Source: JANPCX01 sp031431125 (lineage in GTDB: Bacteria > Pseudomonadota > Gammaproteobacteria > Burkholderiales > Burkholderiaceae_C). Taken from it: a stretch of DNA of 64,000 bases. The notes below the pieces were generated by a model. The model did not search any database, was not told the DNA's origin, and worked only from the letters and a program-made list of their open reading frames with translations. The stretch spans positions 21,930 to 85,929 of the forward strand of contig JANPCX010000031.1 in assembly GCA_031431125.1 (NCBI GenBank), in the 5' to 3' direction. Positions 24,398 to 33,778 of this stretch are shown here, piece after piece (the first letter of the stretch is position 1; each line of letters starts with the position of its first letter). Position numbers and translations under genes: made by a program.

Positions 24398-26419
24398 TCA
24401 GCGTGGCGGGTGGTGAGCGCGGGGCGAGGCCAATGCCTTCTTGCGCGATGGGGGGCGGTTCGTGTGGTCCTGGCCGATGGCAAAGCCGGTTTCGGCGTCG
24501 CCAATGGACCAGCGCAATCCGTTGCTCGGCTCGGTGCAGTTCGTTGGGTAGCGGTCCGTGCCACCTTGGTCTATGAACAAAACGATGTTGTTCGATCGAG
24601 TCTGGGTTGGCTCGCTGTGCTTTGCATGCGCTTCGCTGTAAACGCTGGCACCGAAACCACGGCAAAGAGGGTGAGTGTGCTGGTAGCGGTCGTTTCCCGC
24701 ACGCTCTACGAAGAGGGCGGTGCTGCTGTCGTGAGCAGCACCCAAGCCCAAGGTGGACAGGCTGTAGCCGTCGTCGCCCAGACCGCCTACAAAGATGCCG
24801 ACCGATTCGTCGTGCGCGGCACCCAGCGACGTGGCGTGGCTCACCGTGTAAACATCCTGACCCGACCCGCCGGCCACAAACACCCCACTGGCGCCATGTG
24901 CGGCAGCGCCCAGTGCGTACCAAGCGGCTTGCATTTGATCGCTCCCGCCACCGTCCCAGAGAACACCCATGCCGCCCTCATACCCGGCACCTTGCGCAAA
25001 GACCTGCGCTTCGTAGACGTCATCGCCTTGTGCGTCCAGCAACAGGGCGAGCCCGCCTGCAGAGTTCTGCCTCCGGTCGTCGGCTTTGCTGCGCAGTCCA
25101 AAGGCTGTGCCTTGGCCCAGCGAGGCGTTGCTGTTTTTCAGTTGGGCCGATGGCAAAACCAAGGGGGTGTTGGCCAACACATAACGATCGTTTCCGGTTC
25201 GGTCAAAAAGCAAGGCCAGTGCGCCTGGCCCCGCAGAGGCCTGCGCCTGTGTCAAGGCCTGGTAGCGGTCATCACCGTCGAAATCCAGCAGCACGCCGAC
25301 GCCACCTAAAGCAAAACCTTGGGCCTGTCCCTGCGCTTGATAGCGGTCTTGACCGCCGCGGTCGATCAGCACGGCCGCACCAAAGAGCGCAGCGCCTTGG
25401 GTCAGCCACTGGCCTTCGTACAGGTCGTCGCCGCTGGCATCCAAGAGCACCGCGTAACCCAAAGTCGCGCCGCTTGGGTCGCGCCCCAAACCGCCACCTT
25501 GGTAACGGTCGTTCCCGGCGAGGTCCAACAACACCGTGACGCCAGGCGGGCGTTCTTGGTCAAATGCATAGCTGTCGTTGCCTGCTGTATCGATCAAAAG
25601 CAAGGGTTGTTGGCCTCGGTAGTGGTTGTTGGTGGGCGTCGTGTCGACGATCACTTCGCCCCATGGCGTGCCGAACCGCCATGCGCCGGGCACTGTTTTG
25701 CGGTTCAGTCGACTTCGTTCCAAGGCCTGGGCGGTTTGTTCAACTGCCGCGGTCAATTGCCAGATGCCGTGGGCGAGGGCGTGCTGATCGACGCTGTTCA
25801 GCAAGACGGGCGTCGAGCTGCGGTTGCTGTCTTGATTTCTGTTTTCCAAGGGGCCAAAACTACTCCACAAATCGGCTGCGCTGACCTCGCTGGGCCATGG
25901 GGCCAGCGCCTGCCGACGCCATGTTTGTGCCTGCGCAATGGCATCCAGCAAGGGGGCGATGTGGCCGCGCAACTCAGCCGGCAGGTCTGCAGGCCATGCA
26001 ACGGCCTGCGCCGCAGGGATTGCTTTTTTTTCAGCTTCAACGACTGCTGGTTTTTTTTCAGACCACAGCGGGCTCGCGTAGGCCAAGGCCAAGGCCAAGG
26101 TTTGATGTAGCACCGTCGCGGCGCTTTTGCGGCTGCGTCGCAGCGCCGCCTCCCAATGTTCGAGTGCAACCATGCCCGCCAGCGGATCGTGGCGGAATTG
26201 GCTGGGAAACGGGATGGGCGGCAAAGGGTCCGTTGCCGAGATCGCGGTCCGCCCCAAGGGCAGGGGCTCGTGGACCAGCGTACTCAAGCTGGCTTCAATG
26301 CTTGCGCTGACCGAGGGGTGGGCTTGAACGGGAGGCGATGCCCAACTCCAAGCCGCCAAGACCAAGGCAGCACAACATCGCGGCGCTCGCATCCAAGGCG
26401 GGCGATGCGGGCTGGCCAT
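24398..26419 (-). CDS. Secreted protein with about twelve D-x-x-G-x-D-x-Y repeats
   Basis: 673 residues from the ATG at 26419, 5 bases after the upstream stop; an ATG at 26392 would also keep the signal peptide ('LVLAAWSWASPPVQA'). The N-terminal 200 residues are helical. From about residue 230 to the end there are roughly twelve copies of hydrophobic-hydrophobic-D-x-x-G-(N/D/Q)-D-x-Y, such as 'LLIDTAGNDSY', 'LLDLAGNDRY' and 'LLDASGDDLY', spaced 22-45 residues apart. This suggests a beta-solenoid with acidic, possibly calcium-binding turns, loosely like RTX repeats. Its position in the glycan operon suggests a periplasmic or surface role. Confidence 0.75.
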   Translation of the reverse strand: MASPHRPPWMRAPRCCAALVLAAWSWASPPVQAHPSVSASIEASLSTLVHEPLPLGRTAISATDPLPPIPFPSQFRHDPLAGMVALEHWEAALRRSRKSAATVLHQTLALALAYASPLWSEKKPAVVEAEKKAIPAAQAVAWPADLPAELRGHIAPLLDAIAQAQTWRRQALAPWPSEVSAADLWSSFGPLENRNQDSNRSSTPVLLNSVDQHALAHGIWQLTAAVEQTAQALERSRLNRKTVPGAWRFGTPWGEVIVDTTPTNNHYRGQQPLLLIDTAGNDSYAFDQERPPGVTVLLDLAGNDRYQGGGLGRDPSGATLGYAVLLDASGDDLYEGQWLTQGAALFGAAVLIDRGGQDRYQAQGQAQGFALGGVGVLLDFDGDDRYQALTQAQASAGPGALALLFDRTGNDRYVLANTPLVLPSAQLKNSNASLGQGTAFGLRSKADDRRQNSAGGLALLLDAQGDDVYEAQVFAQGAGYEGGMGVLWDGGGSDQMQAAWYALGAAAHGASGVFVAGGSGQDVYTVSHATSLGAAHDESVGIFVGGLGDDGYSLSTLGLGAAHDSSTALFVERAGNDRYQHTHPLCRGFGASVYSEAHAKHSEPTQTRSNNIVLFIDQGGTDRYPTNCTEPSNGLRWSIGDAETGFAIGQDHTNRPPSRKKALASPRAHHPPR

Positions 26420-26424
26420 GGGTT

Positions 26425-28311
26425 TCAGTCCTGGCGCACGCCAGGCGTTCGGCCCCAGCGGGACAGGCAAAGTAAGGTGGTCACAGCCATGTAGCGCGTG
26501 ACGCTGAGCCACGAGTTGAAGATGCGAGAAATGCCATCCACACGGGGGTTCATGCGAACAGGCACTTCAATCACCTGCAAGCCGGCGTGTCGCAACAACA
26601 GCAGGGTGCCAAGGTCCTGGTAGTCGAGCAAAGTGGCCTCCTCCGAGGCCAATATGGGCAAGGCGCGTGCGCGGTAGCAGCGAAAGCCCGAGGTGAGATC
26701 GGTCACGTCCAAGCCCGTCAACCAGCGAAACCAGGTCCAGGCGACATGCCGCAAGCGGCTGGCCCGGGCGGGGTGAGCGCCAATCACCACATCCACAGAC
26801 TCACCGTTCGGACCTCTTGCCGCCAAGAGGGCTGGCAATTCGTCCACTTCATGTTGGCCATCGGCATCCATGGTGATGACGGTTTCAAAACCTTGCTGCA
26901 AGGCGTAGCGAATACCCGTTTGCATGCCACCCCATGCGCCCAAGCCCAGGACGGGACGCAATACCTGTGCACCTTCCCGGCGAGCGATGGCACCGGTACC
27001 GTCATGGCTGAGATCGTCGATGACCAAGACGTCGTTGTAGCCGCTGCTTCGCAACCGTTGTATCAAGGTTCCAATGGTGCGGGCCTCGTTGCGCGCGGGA
27101 ATCACGATCATCAATGCGCCTTTAGCCCGCGGCTTGGCGCAGAGTCCTAAGGCGGCGCGGTACACCGGCAGCAAAGCGCGGGCACTGGCTTGGGCGGTGA
27201 ACCGGTTGTTGAACGCCTCACGACCTGCCTCGCCCCAAACCTGTCGCTGTTGTGCTTGCTCGGCCATGGCTTGAATGGCATCTCGCCAGGCAGGCACGTT
27301 GTTCACCGGCACCAATGCGCCTGCATGGCTGGTGCTGACCACCCAGGGCATGCCAGAGCCCGGAAGGTCGCTGACCAAGCAAGGTTTGGCCTGCGCCATG
27401 GCCTCCAGCAGCACCAAACCGAAGGCTTCGGTGCGCTCGTTAGAGGCCAGTGCGAAAACGTCGCATGACGCCAGCAAGGCGTTCTTCTCGTCCTCGCTGA
27501 CAGCGCCCAGCAGGCGGACCGTTGGGGCCTCGTCGCTCTTGCCTGGTGCAGCATGCTGTTTGACCAAACACTCAAGCGCACCCTGTTGTTCGCCTTCGCC
27601 CGCAATCAGCAGTTCGGCACCGACCAGGCCAGAGAACGCGCGTACCAAGGTGTCAAAACCCTTGTAGTGCGCCAATCGACCGACGGACAGCACCCGCAAT
27701 CGGCCAGCGATCCAACCATGTTCCGTGCGCTGGGGTTCGGCCCGTGCGGCGGTTGTCGCGCGGGGATTCAATCCAAGCGCTACGACTTCGCACTTGTGCC
27801 GCCAGGGTTGCAGGCTGGTACTGGCTTGCAAATAGGGTTCCGAGGTTGCGACCACTCGTTTTGAGCGGGCCAGCATGGCTTGTTCGCAGTGCCGATAAAA
27901 AAAGTGAGCTAAACGCAGCCCCAGGTGCGGGCGGGTGAAGAGCACGTCGGAATGCCAGTGGATCACCCAAGGCAGGTCTTTGGCGGCCCCCAAGGTCAAT
28001 GCCCAGAAAACAGAGTTGTTGGGCATGTGCAGATGCAGTACATCGGGTTTGAACTCGCGAATGGCTTTTGCCAAAGCGGCTCTGTAGCCGACGGCAATCG
28101 GGGCGTACAACAGTTGGGCTTGCACCGGCACACGGCGTAGCCACGGGGGATCGGTTGCGAGTGGCTGTCCGTGTACCAAGACGCAGGCGTCTAAGCCTTG
28201 CTGTCTCTGTGCGTCTACCAGATCGGCCAAATAACTTTCCATCCCGCCCTTGGCTGGCGGGAAGTATTTGCCGAGGTGCAGCACCCGCCAAGCGGGCGAA
28301 GGCGCGCTCAA
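26425..28311 (-). CDS. Fused GT4-GT2 glycosyltransferase
   Basis: 628 residues with two complete enzymes joined. Residues about 10-385 are a GT4 (GT-B) glycosyltransferase: 'LGKYFPPAKGGMESYLADL', 'VLSVGRLAHYKGFDTLV', and the EX7E region 'EAFGLVLLEAMAQAKP'. Residues about 400-628 are a GT2 of the dolichyl-phosphate mannosyltransferase type: 'MIVIPARNEARTIGTLI', 'VITMDADGQHEVDE' and 'TDLTSGFRCYRARAL'. Each domain alone has normal length, so this is a true fusion and not a misread junction. It starts inside the stop of the TPR membrane protein gene. Confidence 0.87.
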   Translation of the reverse strand: MSAPSPAWRVLHLGKYFPPAKGGMESYLADLVDAQRQQGLDACVLVHGQPLATDPPWLRRVPVQAQLLYAPIAVGYRAALAKAIREFKPDVLHLHMPNNSVFWALTLGAAKDLPWVIHWHSDVLFTRPHLGLRLAHFFYRHCEQAMLARSKRVVATSEPYLQASTSLQPWRHKCEVVALGLNPRATTAARAEPQRTEHGWIAGRLRVLSVGRLAHYKGFDTLVRAFSGLVGAELLIAGEGEQQGALECLVKQHAAPGKSDEAPTVRLLGAVSEDEKNALLASCDVFALASNERTEAFGLVLLEAMAQAKPCLVSDLPGSGMPWVVSTSHAGALVPVNNVPAWRDAIQAMAEQAQQRQVWGEAGREAFNNRFTAQASARALLPVYRAALGLCAKPRAKGALMIVIPARNEARTIGTLIQRLRSSGYNDVLVIDDLSHDGTGAIARREGAQVLRPVLGLGAWGGMQTGIRYALQQGFETVITMDADGQHEVDELPALLAARGPNGESVDVVIGAHPARASRLRHVAWTWFRWLTGLDVTDLTSGFRCYRARALPILASEEATLLDYQDLGTLLLLRHAGLQVIEVPVRMNPRVDGISRIFNSWLSVTRYMAVTTLLCLSRWGRTPGVRQD

Positions 28312-30302
28312 TTTGAACCCAGGGGAGGGCGAACGCCCTTGGCCCAGGACTGTTTGAGGCTTTGAAACGCCGGATTCTGCGGTTCAAGTTGCATCGCCAA
28401 ATCCAGGTCCTTGGTTGCATCGCCGGCTTGCCCGAGCGTGGCGTAGGCCAGGGCTCGGCCGTAGTAAGCCAGGGCATTGCGCTCCTTGCTCAGCGCTTTG
28501 TTGAACGCCTCCAGCGCGCGCGCGCCGTCTTGCGCCCCAACCTGCGCCATGCCCAGCCCAATGAAGTGGCGCGCCTGGGGCTCTGGTGCTTGCACCACGA
28601 CCTCAAATTCTTTGGCTGCCTCCACGTACCGGCCCAAGCGCAGCAAGCTGTCGGCGCGCTTAACCCGAGTTTCCAGAGCGACCTGACTGTTCTGAGGCAG
28701 TTTCAGCGCTTTGCCATAGCTGTCGGCAGCACGTTCAAACTGGTCGGTCAAGAACAAAGATTCGCCGCGATGAAAGTACAAAGGCGAGTCACGGTATCCC
28801 GCCGCCTCTGCCATATCGAAGCTGCGCAAGGCCTCGCCATGGCGCTTGAGCAACTGCTGCGCGACACCCGTGTTCAGCAGCGCTCCCCCTGTGGGTTCAC
28901 CCAACTGGTGGGCGACGGCAAAGTCGCGCAGGGCCGCTTCAGCTGAAAACCGCCCCAAGTAGTAAGCGCCGCGGTTCATGTAGGCGCGGTAGCGGCCGAC
29001 CGCGGTGGTGGGTGCATTGCTGCCTTGTTTTTCGATGGCATCGGACCACACGGTGAGCTCGCTCTCCATGGACAGCATCCGTTCGCTCGTCAACCCTGCC
29101 AGCGCCACAGCCAATGCGACACCCGCCATGTAGAGCGCTTTCGGTGACCAGCCCGTGAGGACCAGTGCAATCAGTCCGGGGATCGGTATGGCCCAAAGGT
29201 AGCTGCGGTACAGAACCATGGGGTCTTGCAACCACACAGTGGCGAATTCCGTCCAAAACAAGGTCAGAGGAAACAACAACAACAGCCCCGCCAAACCCAA
29301 GGCGTCCGAGCGACGCAGCAGGGCTGCGATGGAGGCCAGCAAAAGAGCCACATAGGCCAGGAGCCCCAAGACAGTGGATGCACTGATCAAGGCGATGGGG
29401 AATGCCGGGCGCAGGTCGATCGACATCCACCCCACGTAGGGCAAGAACCACATCAGGCCGTACTGAAAAAACAGCCCCGCCTGGTTCATCACACTCAAGC
29501 GGTAGACGTCTGCAGCGAAGCTCGGCTGTTGTTTGGACAGCTGGGTCACCATAAAACGTGAGGTTTCGTCGACGTACTGTCCCAACAGGCTAGGGTAGGC
29601 CTTGATGAGCAGCAACGCGCCCAGACCAAGAACCACCAGCGCGGCTGCCGAAACGATCAAGACGTGCTTCCACGCAGGACGGCAAACAAAGATGTAAAGG
29701 GGCAACGCCATCGCAGCGAGCAAAAAACTTTGTTCCTTGGACAGTGCGGCCAAGCCATAGAGGACGCCAGCTCCAACCAACCAAAGTGGTTTTTTCTTGT
29801 CGTGGGTTAACAAACCTCGGATGTATGCCCAGCAAGCCAAGGCTGAAAAAAGCGTGGCCATGACGATGGTGCGTTGCACCAGGTATCCCACCGCGTAAAC
29901 GGCAATTGGGCCGAGCAAAAAGAAAACCATGCCCACCGCCAGCGCTGCTTGCTGGGACTGGCGGAACGACGCTTCTGACTCGCTGTCGTCACTTGCTTTC
30001 AGCTGCAACAGCAAGTCTCGCATCAGCAGATACACCGCCGCCGAAGTGGCCAGGTGCAACAGCAGATTGATCACGCGCTGAATGGATGTGGACTCGCCGA
30101 ATATCCCCTGTGTCCAAACGAAGGAGCCGTAGGACAACAGCCGTTGTTTGATGGGCCAAAGCGCGCCGTAGCGGTCAAAGATCGTTCCGTCGGTCAAACG
30201 GGCATCGTCGAACACCAAGTCGTTGCGCAAGCCCATCGCATAAACCGCAACGCAAAGAAACACAAGCGCAAGGGCGTAAAAGGTGAAGACGTTTTTCTTC
30301 AT
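28308..30302 (-). CDS. Polytopic membrane protein with C-terminal TPR domain
   Basis: 664 residues. The first about 420 contain an N-terminal signal-anchor helix and roughly ten further membrane segments, including 'LRNDLVFDDARLTDG', which resembles the first periplasmic loop of PMT/TMTC-like membrane glycosyltransferases. Residues about 430-655 are tetratricopeptide repeats ('ALLNTGVAQQLLKRHGEAL', 'FHRGESLFLTDQFERAAD'). Such TPR membrane proteins act in O-antigen or protein O-glycosylation. It is the first gene of the minus-strand operon, divergent from dodecin. Confidence 0.78.
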   Translation of the reverse strand: MKKNVFTFYALALVFLCVAVYAMGLRNDLVFDDARLTDGTIFDRYGALWPIKQRLLSYGSFVWTQGIFGESTSIQRVINLLLHLATSAAVYLLMRDLLLQLKASDDSESEASFRQSQQAALAVGMVFFLLGPIAVYAVGYLVQRTIVMATLFSALACWAYIRGLLTHDKKKPLWLVGAGVLYGLAALSKEQSFLLAAMALPLYIFVCRPAWKHVLIVSAAALVVLGLGALLLIKAYPSLLGQYVDETSRFMVTQLSKQQPSFAADVYRLSVMNQAGLFFQYGLMWFLPYVGWMSIDLRPAFPIALISASTVLGLLAYVALLLASIAALLRRSDALGLAGLLLLFPLTLFWTEFATVWLQDPMVLYRSYLWAIPIPGLIALVLTGWSPKALYMAGVALAVALAGLTSERMLSMESELTVWSDAIEKQGSNAPTTAVGRYRAYMNRGAYYLGRFSAEAALRDFAVAHQLGEPTGGALLNTGVAQQLLKRHGEALRSFDMAEAAGYRDSPLYFHRGESLFLTDQFERAADSYGKALKLPQNSQVALETRVKRADSLLRLGRYVEAAKEFEVVVQAPEPQARHFIGLGMAQVGAQDGARALEAFNKALSKERNALAYYGRALAYATLGQAGDATKDLDLAMQLEPQNPAFQSLKQSWAKGVRPPLGSN

Positions 30303-30453
30303 GGAGGGGTTCTGGGCAGGCGAGCCGAGCAGTTTAATGCAGGGCCTCTGCCAGACCGGCTGGACTCGCCTGTGTTGTTGGCCGGAAAGTCGACTCGAAC
30401 GGTTTGCCGGATGGCGTATCCTGGGCTCCCCACCTCATTTTCAGGAGATGTAG
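30303..30453. promoter_or_regulatory. Divergent intergenic region between the minus-strand operon and dodecin
   Basis: The 151 bases must hold the promoters for both the minus-strand glycan operon and the dodecin gene. The dodecin side has a clear ribosome site AGGAGAT about 7 bases before its ATG. I see no convincing -35/-10 pair for either direction. Confidence 0.4.
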
Positions 30454-30690
30454 ATGACCGTCGCCAAAATCATTGAAGTCAGCGCCCGCAGCAACAAAAG
30501 TTTTGAAGCCGCCATTCAGGCAGGTATCGACCGCGTGAACGACTCGGTGGACCAAGTCAGCGGCGTGTGGATACAAGACCAAAAAACCACTGTCAAGAAT
30601 GGCAAGATCAGCGAGTACCAGGTGGTGATGAAGGTCACCTTCATCGTGGCGCCCAGCAAAACCAAACGTCCCGCGAAAAAGACCAAGTAA
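30454..30690 (+). CDS. Dodecin family flavin-binding protein
   Basis: 78 residues. 'AKIIEVSARSNKSFEAAI' and 'GVWIQDQKTTVKNGKI' match the dodecin fold, including the tryptophan that stacks on the flavin. Dodecins assemble into hollow dodecamers that store riboflavin or FMN in the cytoplasm. A lysine-rich tail 'KTKRPAKKTK' extends the usual length by about 10 residues. A strong ribosome site precedes the ATG and a Rho-independent terminator follows at 30775-30796. Confidence 0.93.
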   Translation: MTVAKIIEVSARSNKSFEAAIQAGIDRVNDSVDQVSGVWIQDQKTTVKNGKISEYQVVMKVTFIVAPSKTKRPAKKTK

Positions 30691-30774
30691 GTTCCGATAC
30701 CGTCGGTTGCCACCGCAACCGAAGCGGCGTGCCACTCGTGGCACACTGCGCGGCCTCGTCTATTGGTTAACTGC

Positions 30775-30796
30775 AGCCTGCGCGAGCAGGCTTTTT
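30775..30796 (+). terminator. Rho-independent terminator of dodecin, overlapping the tex ribosome-site region
   Basis: AGCCTGC (30775-30781) pairs perfectly with GCAGGCT (30786-30792) around a GCGA tetraloop, followed by TTTT. It ends only 4 bases before the proposed tex start, so the tex purine-rich ribosome site (GAGCAGG) lies in the 3' arm. Confidence 0.85.
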
Positions 30797-30800
30797 CATT

Positions 30801-33137
30801 TTGGACAAAATTCTTCTGCAAATCGCCGCCGAGCTGAACGCCCGGCAGGCTCAAATCAACGCGGCGGTGCAATTGCTCGATGGCGGCGCCACCGTGCCCT
30901 TCATCGCCCGCTACCGCAAGGAAGCCACCGAAGGGCTGGACGACATCCAGCTGCGCCAGTTGGAGTTGCGCCTGTCTTACCTGCGCGAGCTCGAAGAGCG
31001 CCGCGCGGCAGTGCTCAAGAGTATTGAGGAGCAAGGCAAGCTCACGCCCGAGTTGCGCGCCGCCATTGAAGCGGTGCCCACCAAACAAGAGCTGGAAGAC
31101 CTGTACCTGCCCTACAAGGTCAAACGCCGCACCAAGGCCATGATTGCGCGCGAGGCCGGTATCGAGCCCCTGGCTGACAAACTATTTGCCGAGCCCACGC
31201 TAGATCCCGCCACCGAGGCCGCCGCCTTCGTCAACGCGGACGCCGGTTTCGCCGACGCCTTTGCGGTGCTGGATGGCGTGCGCGACATCCTCTCCGAGCG
31301 TTGGGCGGAAGACGCGGCACTCGTCGGAAAGCTGCGGCAGTGGTTGTGGGAAGAGGGCCTTTTTGTCTCCAAGCTGATGGACGGCAAAGACCAGAACAAC
31401 CCCGATGTTTCCAAGTTCCGCGACTACTTCGACTATGCCGAGTCCATTCGCACCGTGCCCTCGCACCGCGCCCTGGCCGTGTTCCGTGGCCGCACCCAAG
31501 AGTTCTTGGATGCCAAGCTGCAGCTCAACGAAGAAGTGGTGCCTGGGCAACCGAGCCAAGCCGAAGGCCGCATCGCCCAACACCTGGGTTGGCGCCATCA
31601 AAAACGTGCCGCCGACGACCTGCTGCGCAAATGCGTGGCCTGGGCCTGGAAGGTCAAACTCAGCATGAGTTTGGAGCGCGACCTCTTCAGCCGCTTGCGT
31701 GAAGACGCAGAAAAAGTCGCCATCAAGGTGTTCTCCGAGAACCTGCGTGATTTGCTTTTGGCGGCACCCGCAGGCCCGCGTGTTGTCATGGGCCTGGACC
31801 CCGGCATCCGCACCGGCTGCAAAGTGGCCGTGGTCGATGCCACAGGAAAGGTGCTGGATACGAACACCGTCTACCCGCACGAGCCGCGCAACGACTGGGA
31901 CGGTTCGCTGCACGCGTTGGGCCGCTTGTGCGCCGCCCACGGTGTCAACATCATCGCCATTGGCAATGGCACCGCCAGCCGCGAAACCGACAAACTCGCG
32001 GGCGACTTGATCAAAAAAATCCAACAACTCGCGCCCGGCACGCAGATACAAAAAGTGGTGGTCAGCGAAGCCGGCGCGTCCGTGTACAGCGCCAGCGAAT
32101 ATGCCAGCAAAGAACTCCCCGACTTGGACGTGAGCCTGCGCGGTGCGGTCAGCATCGCCCGCCGGTTGCAAGACCCGCTCGCGGAGTTGGTGAAGATCGA
32201 CCCCAAAAGCATCGGCGTCGGCCAGTACCAACACGATGTGAACCAAAGCGAACTGGCCCGCACTTTGAACACGGTGATTGAAGACTGCGTGAACTCGGTG
32301 GGTGTGGACTTGAACACCGCGTCCAGCCCCTTGCTGTCACGCGTGTCCGGCCTCAATGCCACCGTGGCCGGCAGCATCGTGCGCTGGCGCGACGCCAACG
32401 GTGCCTTTCGCAACCGCCAGCAGTTGCGCGAAGTCACTGGCCTGGGTGCCAAAACCTTCGAGCAAAGCGCCGGTTTCTTGCGCATACGCGGCGGCGACAA
32501 CCCGCTGGATCAATCCGGCGTCCACCCTGAAACCTACCCCGTGGTCGAGAAAATCCTGAGCGCGGTGAAAAAACCCGCCTCAGACGTCATGGGCCACAGC
32601 GACGTGATCCGCGCCCTCAGGCCAGAGGCCTTCGCCGACGAAAAATTCGGCGCTATCACGGTCAAAGACATCCTGCTTGAGCTCGAAAAACCCGGCCGCG
32701 ACCCACGCCCCGATTTCAAAGTGGCGCGCTTGACCGACGGCGTGGAAGACCTTAAAGACCTGCAACCGGGCATGACCCTTGAGGGCACGGTCAGCAACGT
32801 GGCCCAGTTCGGCGCTTTCGTCGACTTGGGCGTGCACCAAGACGGCCTGATTCATGTGAGCCAACTCGCCCACAAATTTGTCAGCGACGCGCGTGAGGTG
32901 GTCAAAACCGGCGACATCGTCAAAGTGAAAGTCCTCGAAGTGGACGTCGCGCGCAAGCGCATTTCATTGACGATGAAGCTGGACGCCAAACCGCAAGCCG
33001 GTGGTCAGCAGGACAACAGCTACCGGCCCGCAGCGCGTGGTGAACGGGCGGGGCGGGGTGGGGCGGCTGCACCGCCTCCGCAGCAGGCTTCGGCGATGGA
33101 GATGGCGTTTGCGAAGTTGAAGGGCGGGCGGGGGTGA
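30801..33137 (+). CDS. tex: Tex, S1-domain RNA-binding transcription accessory protein
   Basis: 778 residues from a TTG that matches the usual Tex N-terminus ('DKILLQIAAELNARQAQ'). Domains in order are an N-terminal helical region with 'VPFIARYRKEATEGLDD', a YqgF/RNase-H-like domain ('VVMGLDPGIRTGCKVAVVD'), helix-hairpin-helix units ('NTASSPLLSRVSGL') and an S1 domain at about residues 650-725 ('GMTLEGTVSNVAQFGAFVD'). A Gly/Pro-rich tail follows. Tex binds nucleic acid and influences transcription. An ATT at 30798 is a less likely start. Confidence 0.93.
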   Translation: MDKILLQIAAELNARQAQINAAVQLLDGGATVPFIARYRKEATEGLDDIQLRQLELRLSYLRELEERRAAVLKSIEEQGKLTPELRAAIEAVPTKQELEDLYLPYKVKRRTKAMIAREAGIEPLADKLFAEPTLDPATEAAAFVNADAGFADAFAVLDGVRDILSERWAEDAALVGKLRQWLWEEGLFVSKLMDGKDQNNPDVSKFRDYFDYAESIRTVPSHRALAVFRGRTQEFLDAKLQLNEEVVPGQPSQAEGRIAQHLGWRHQKRAADDLLRKCVAWAWKVKLSMSLERDLFSRLREDAEKVAIKVFSENLRDLLLAAPAGPRVVMGLDPGIRTGCKVAVVDATGKVLDTNTVYPHEPRNDWDGSLHALGRLCAAHGVNIIAIGNGTASRETDKLAGDLIKKIQQLAPGTQIQKVVVSEAGASVYSASEYASKELPDLDVSLRGAVSIARRLQDPLAELVKIDPKSIGVGQYQHDVNQSELARTLNTVIEDCVNSVGVDLNTASSPLLSRVSGLNATVAGSIVRWRDANGAFRNRQQLREVTGLGAKTFEQSAGFLRIRGGDNPLDQSGVHPETYPVVEKILSAVKKPASDVMGHSDVIRALRPEAFADEKFGAITVKDILLELEKPGRDPRPDFKVARLTDGVEDLKDLQPGMTLEGTVSNVAQFGAFVDLGVHQDGLIHVSQLAHKFVSDAREVVKTGDIVKVKVLEVDVARKRISLTMKLDAKPQAGGQQDNSYRPAARGERAGRGGAAAPPPQQASAMEMAFAKLKGGRG

Positions 33138-33175
33138 GGTGGCGTTTTTCTGGAGGAAATAGCCCAACTTTTATT

Positions 33176-33778
33176 TCAGCGATGAGCTCCAAGAAGTTTT
33201 TTTAGTTCATCTTCGTATTCAAGTTTTTTTTGCATGCGACCGACATTGCGCAAATCTAAGCCAAGGATGTAATCCCGCAGCATGGCTCCATAGAGAACTT
33301 CTCCACTCGGTATGGTTGCGTGTCCGTTTGGGTTGGACCGCGACTCAGCAATCAACGAGTGAATTTGTTGCCTCTCTATTTGAACTTCCATCAGGATTGA
33401 GTTAATCAGCGCGTTTAGCGCCGCTACGCGGACCGATGTCCGCGCGTAGTCACTTTGCTGTGCCTGTGAAATAGATGCATCTTGAAGTGCTTGCCGAGTT
33501 TCCATCAGCTCTTCCTTTTGGAGAAGCACCGAACGAGTCAGCCAGTAGAAGGCAAAGAACGCAACCAGAGGGTTTAAAACTCCTCCAAAACAGTCCCCAA
33601 ACTGACCCCAATCACTTCCAAGTGGGCTGAGAGGCAGCTGCTTCACTGCAGAAAACCAAACGAAGTAGCCCAGCACAGCCGAGAGTGCAGTGCCAACGAC
33701 GAACCATTGCGCGTACCGTATGGAACGACTCAAAGAGGGCAGGTCGGTCTTGGGCGAGTTATTGGTTGTATCGCGCAT
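33176..33778 (-). CDS. Two-helix membrane protein resembling putAbiC proteins
   Basis: 200 residues. Two membrane helices (about residues 25-45 and 68-90) flank 'GSDWGQFGDCFGGVLNPLV'. This, and the following 'SVLLQKEELMETRQALQDA' coiled coil, resemble the N-terminal part of the putative abortive-infection membrane proteins grouped as putAbiC. The C-terminal half is helical with no recognised domain, and is shorter than in those proteins. Base composition is somewhat more A/T-rich than its neighbours. It is a single gene, convergent with tex, with no recognisable defence partner. A defence role is only a suggestion. Confidence 0.6.
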   Translation of the reverse strand: MRDTTNNSPKTDLPSLSRSIRYAQWFVVGTALSAVLGYFVWFSAVKQLPLSPLGSDWGQFGDCFGGVLNPLVAFFAFYWLTRSVLLQKEELMETRQALQDASISQAQQSDYARTSVRVAALNALINSILMEVQIERQQIHSLIAESRSNPNGHATIPSGEVLYGAMLRDYILGLDLRNVGRMQKKLEYEDELKKLLGAHR

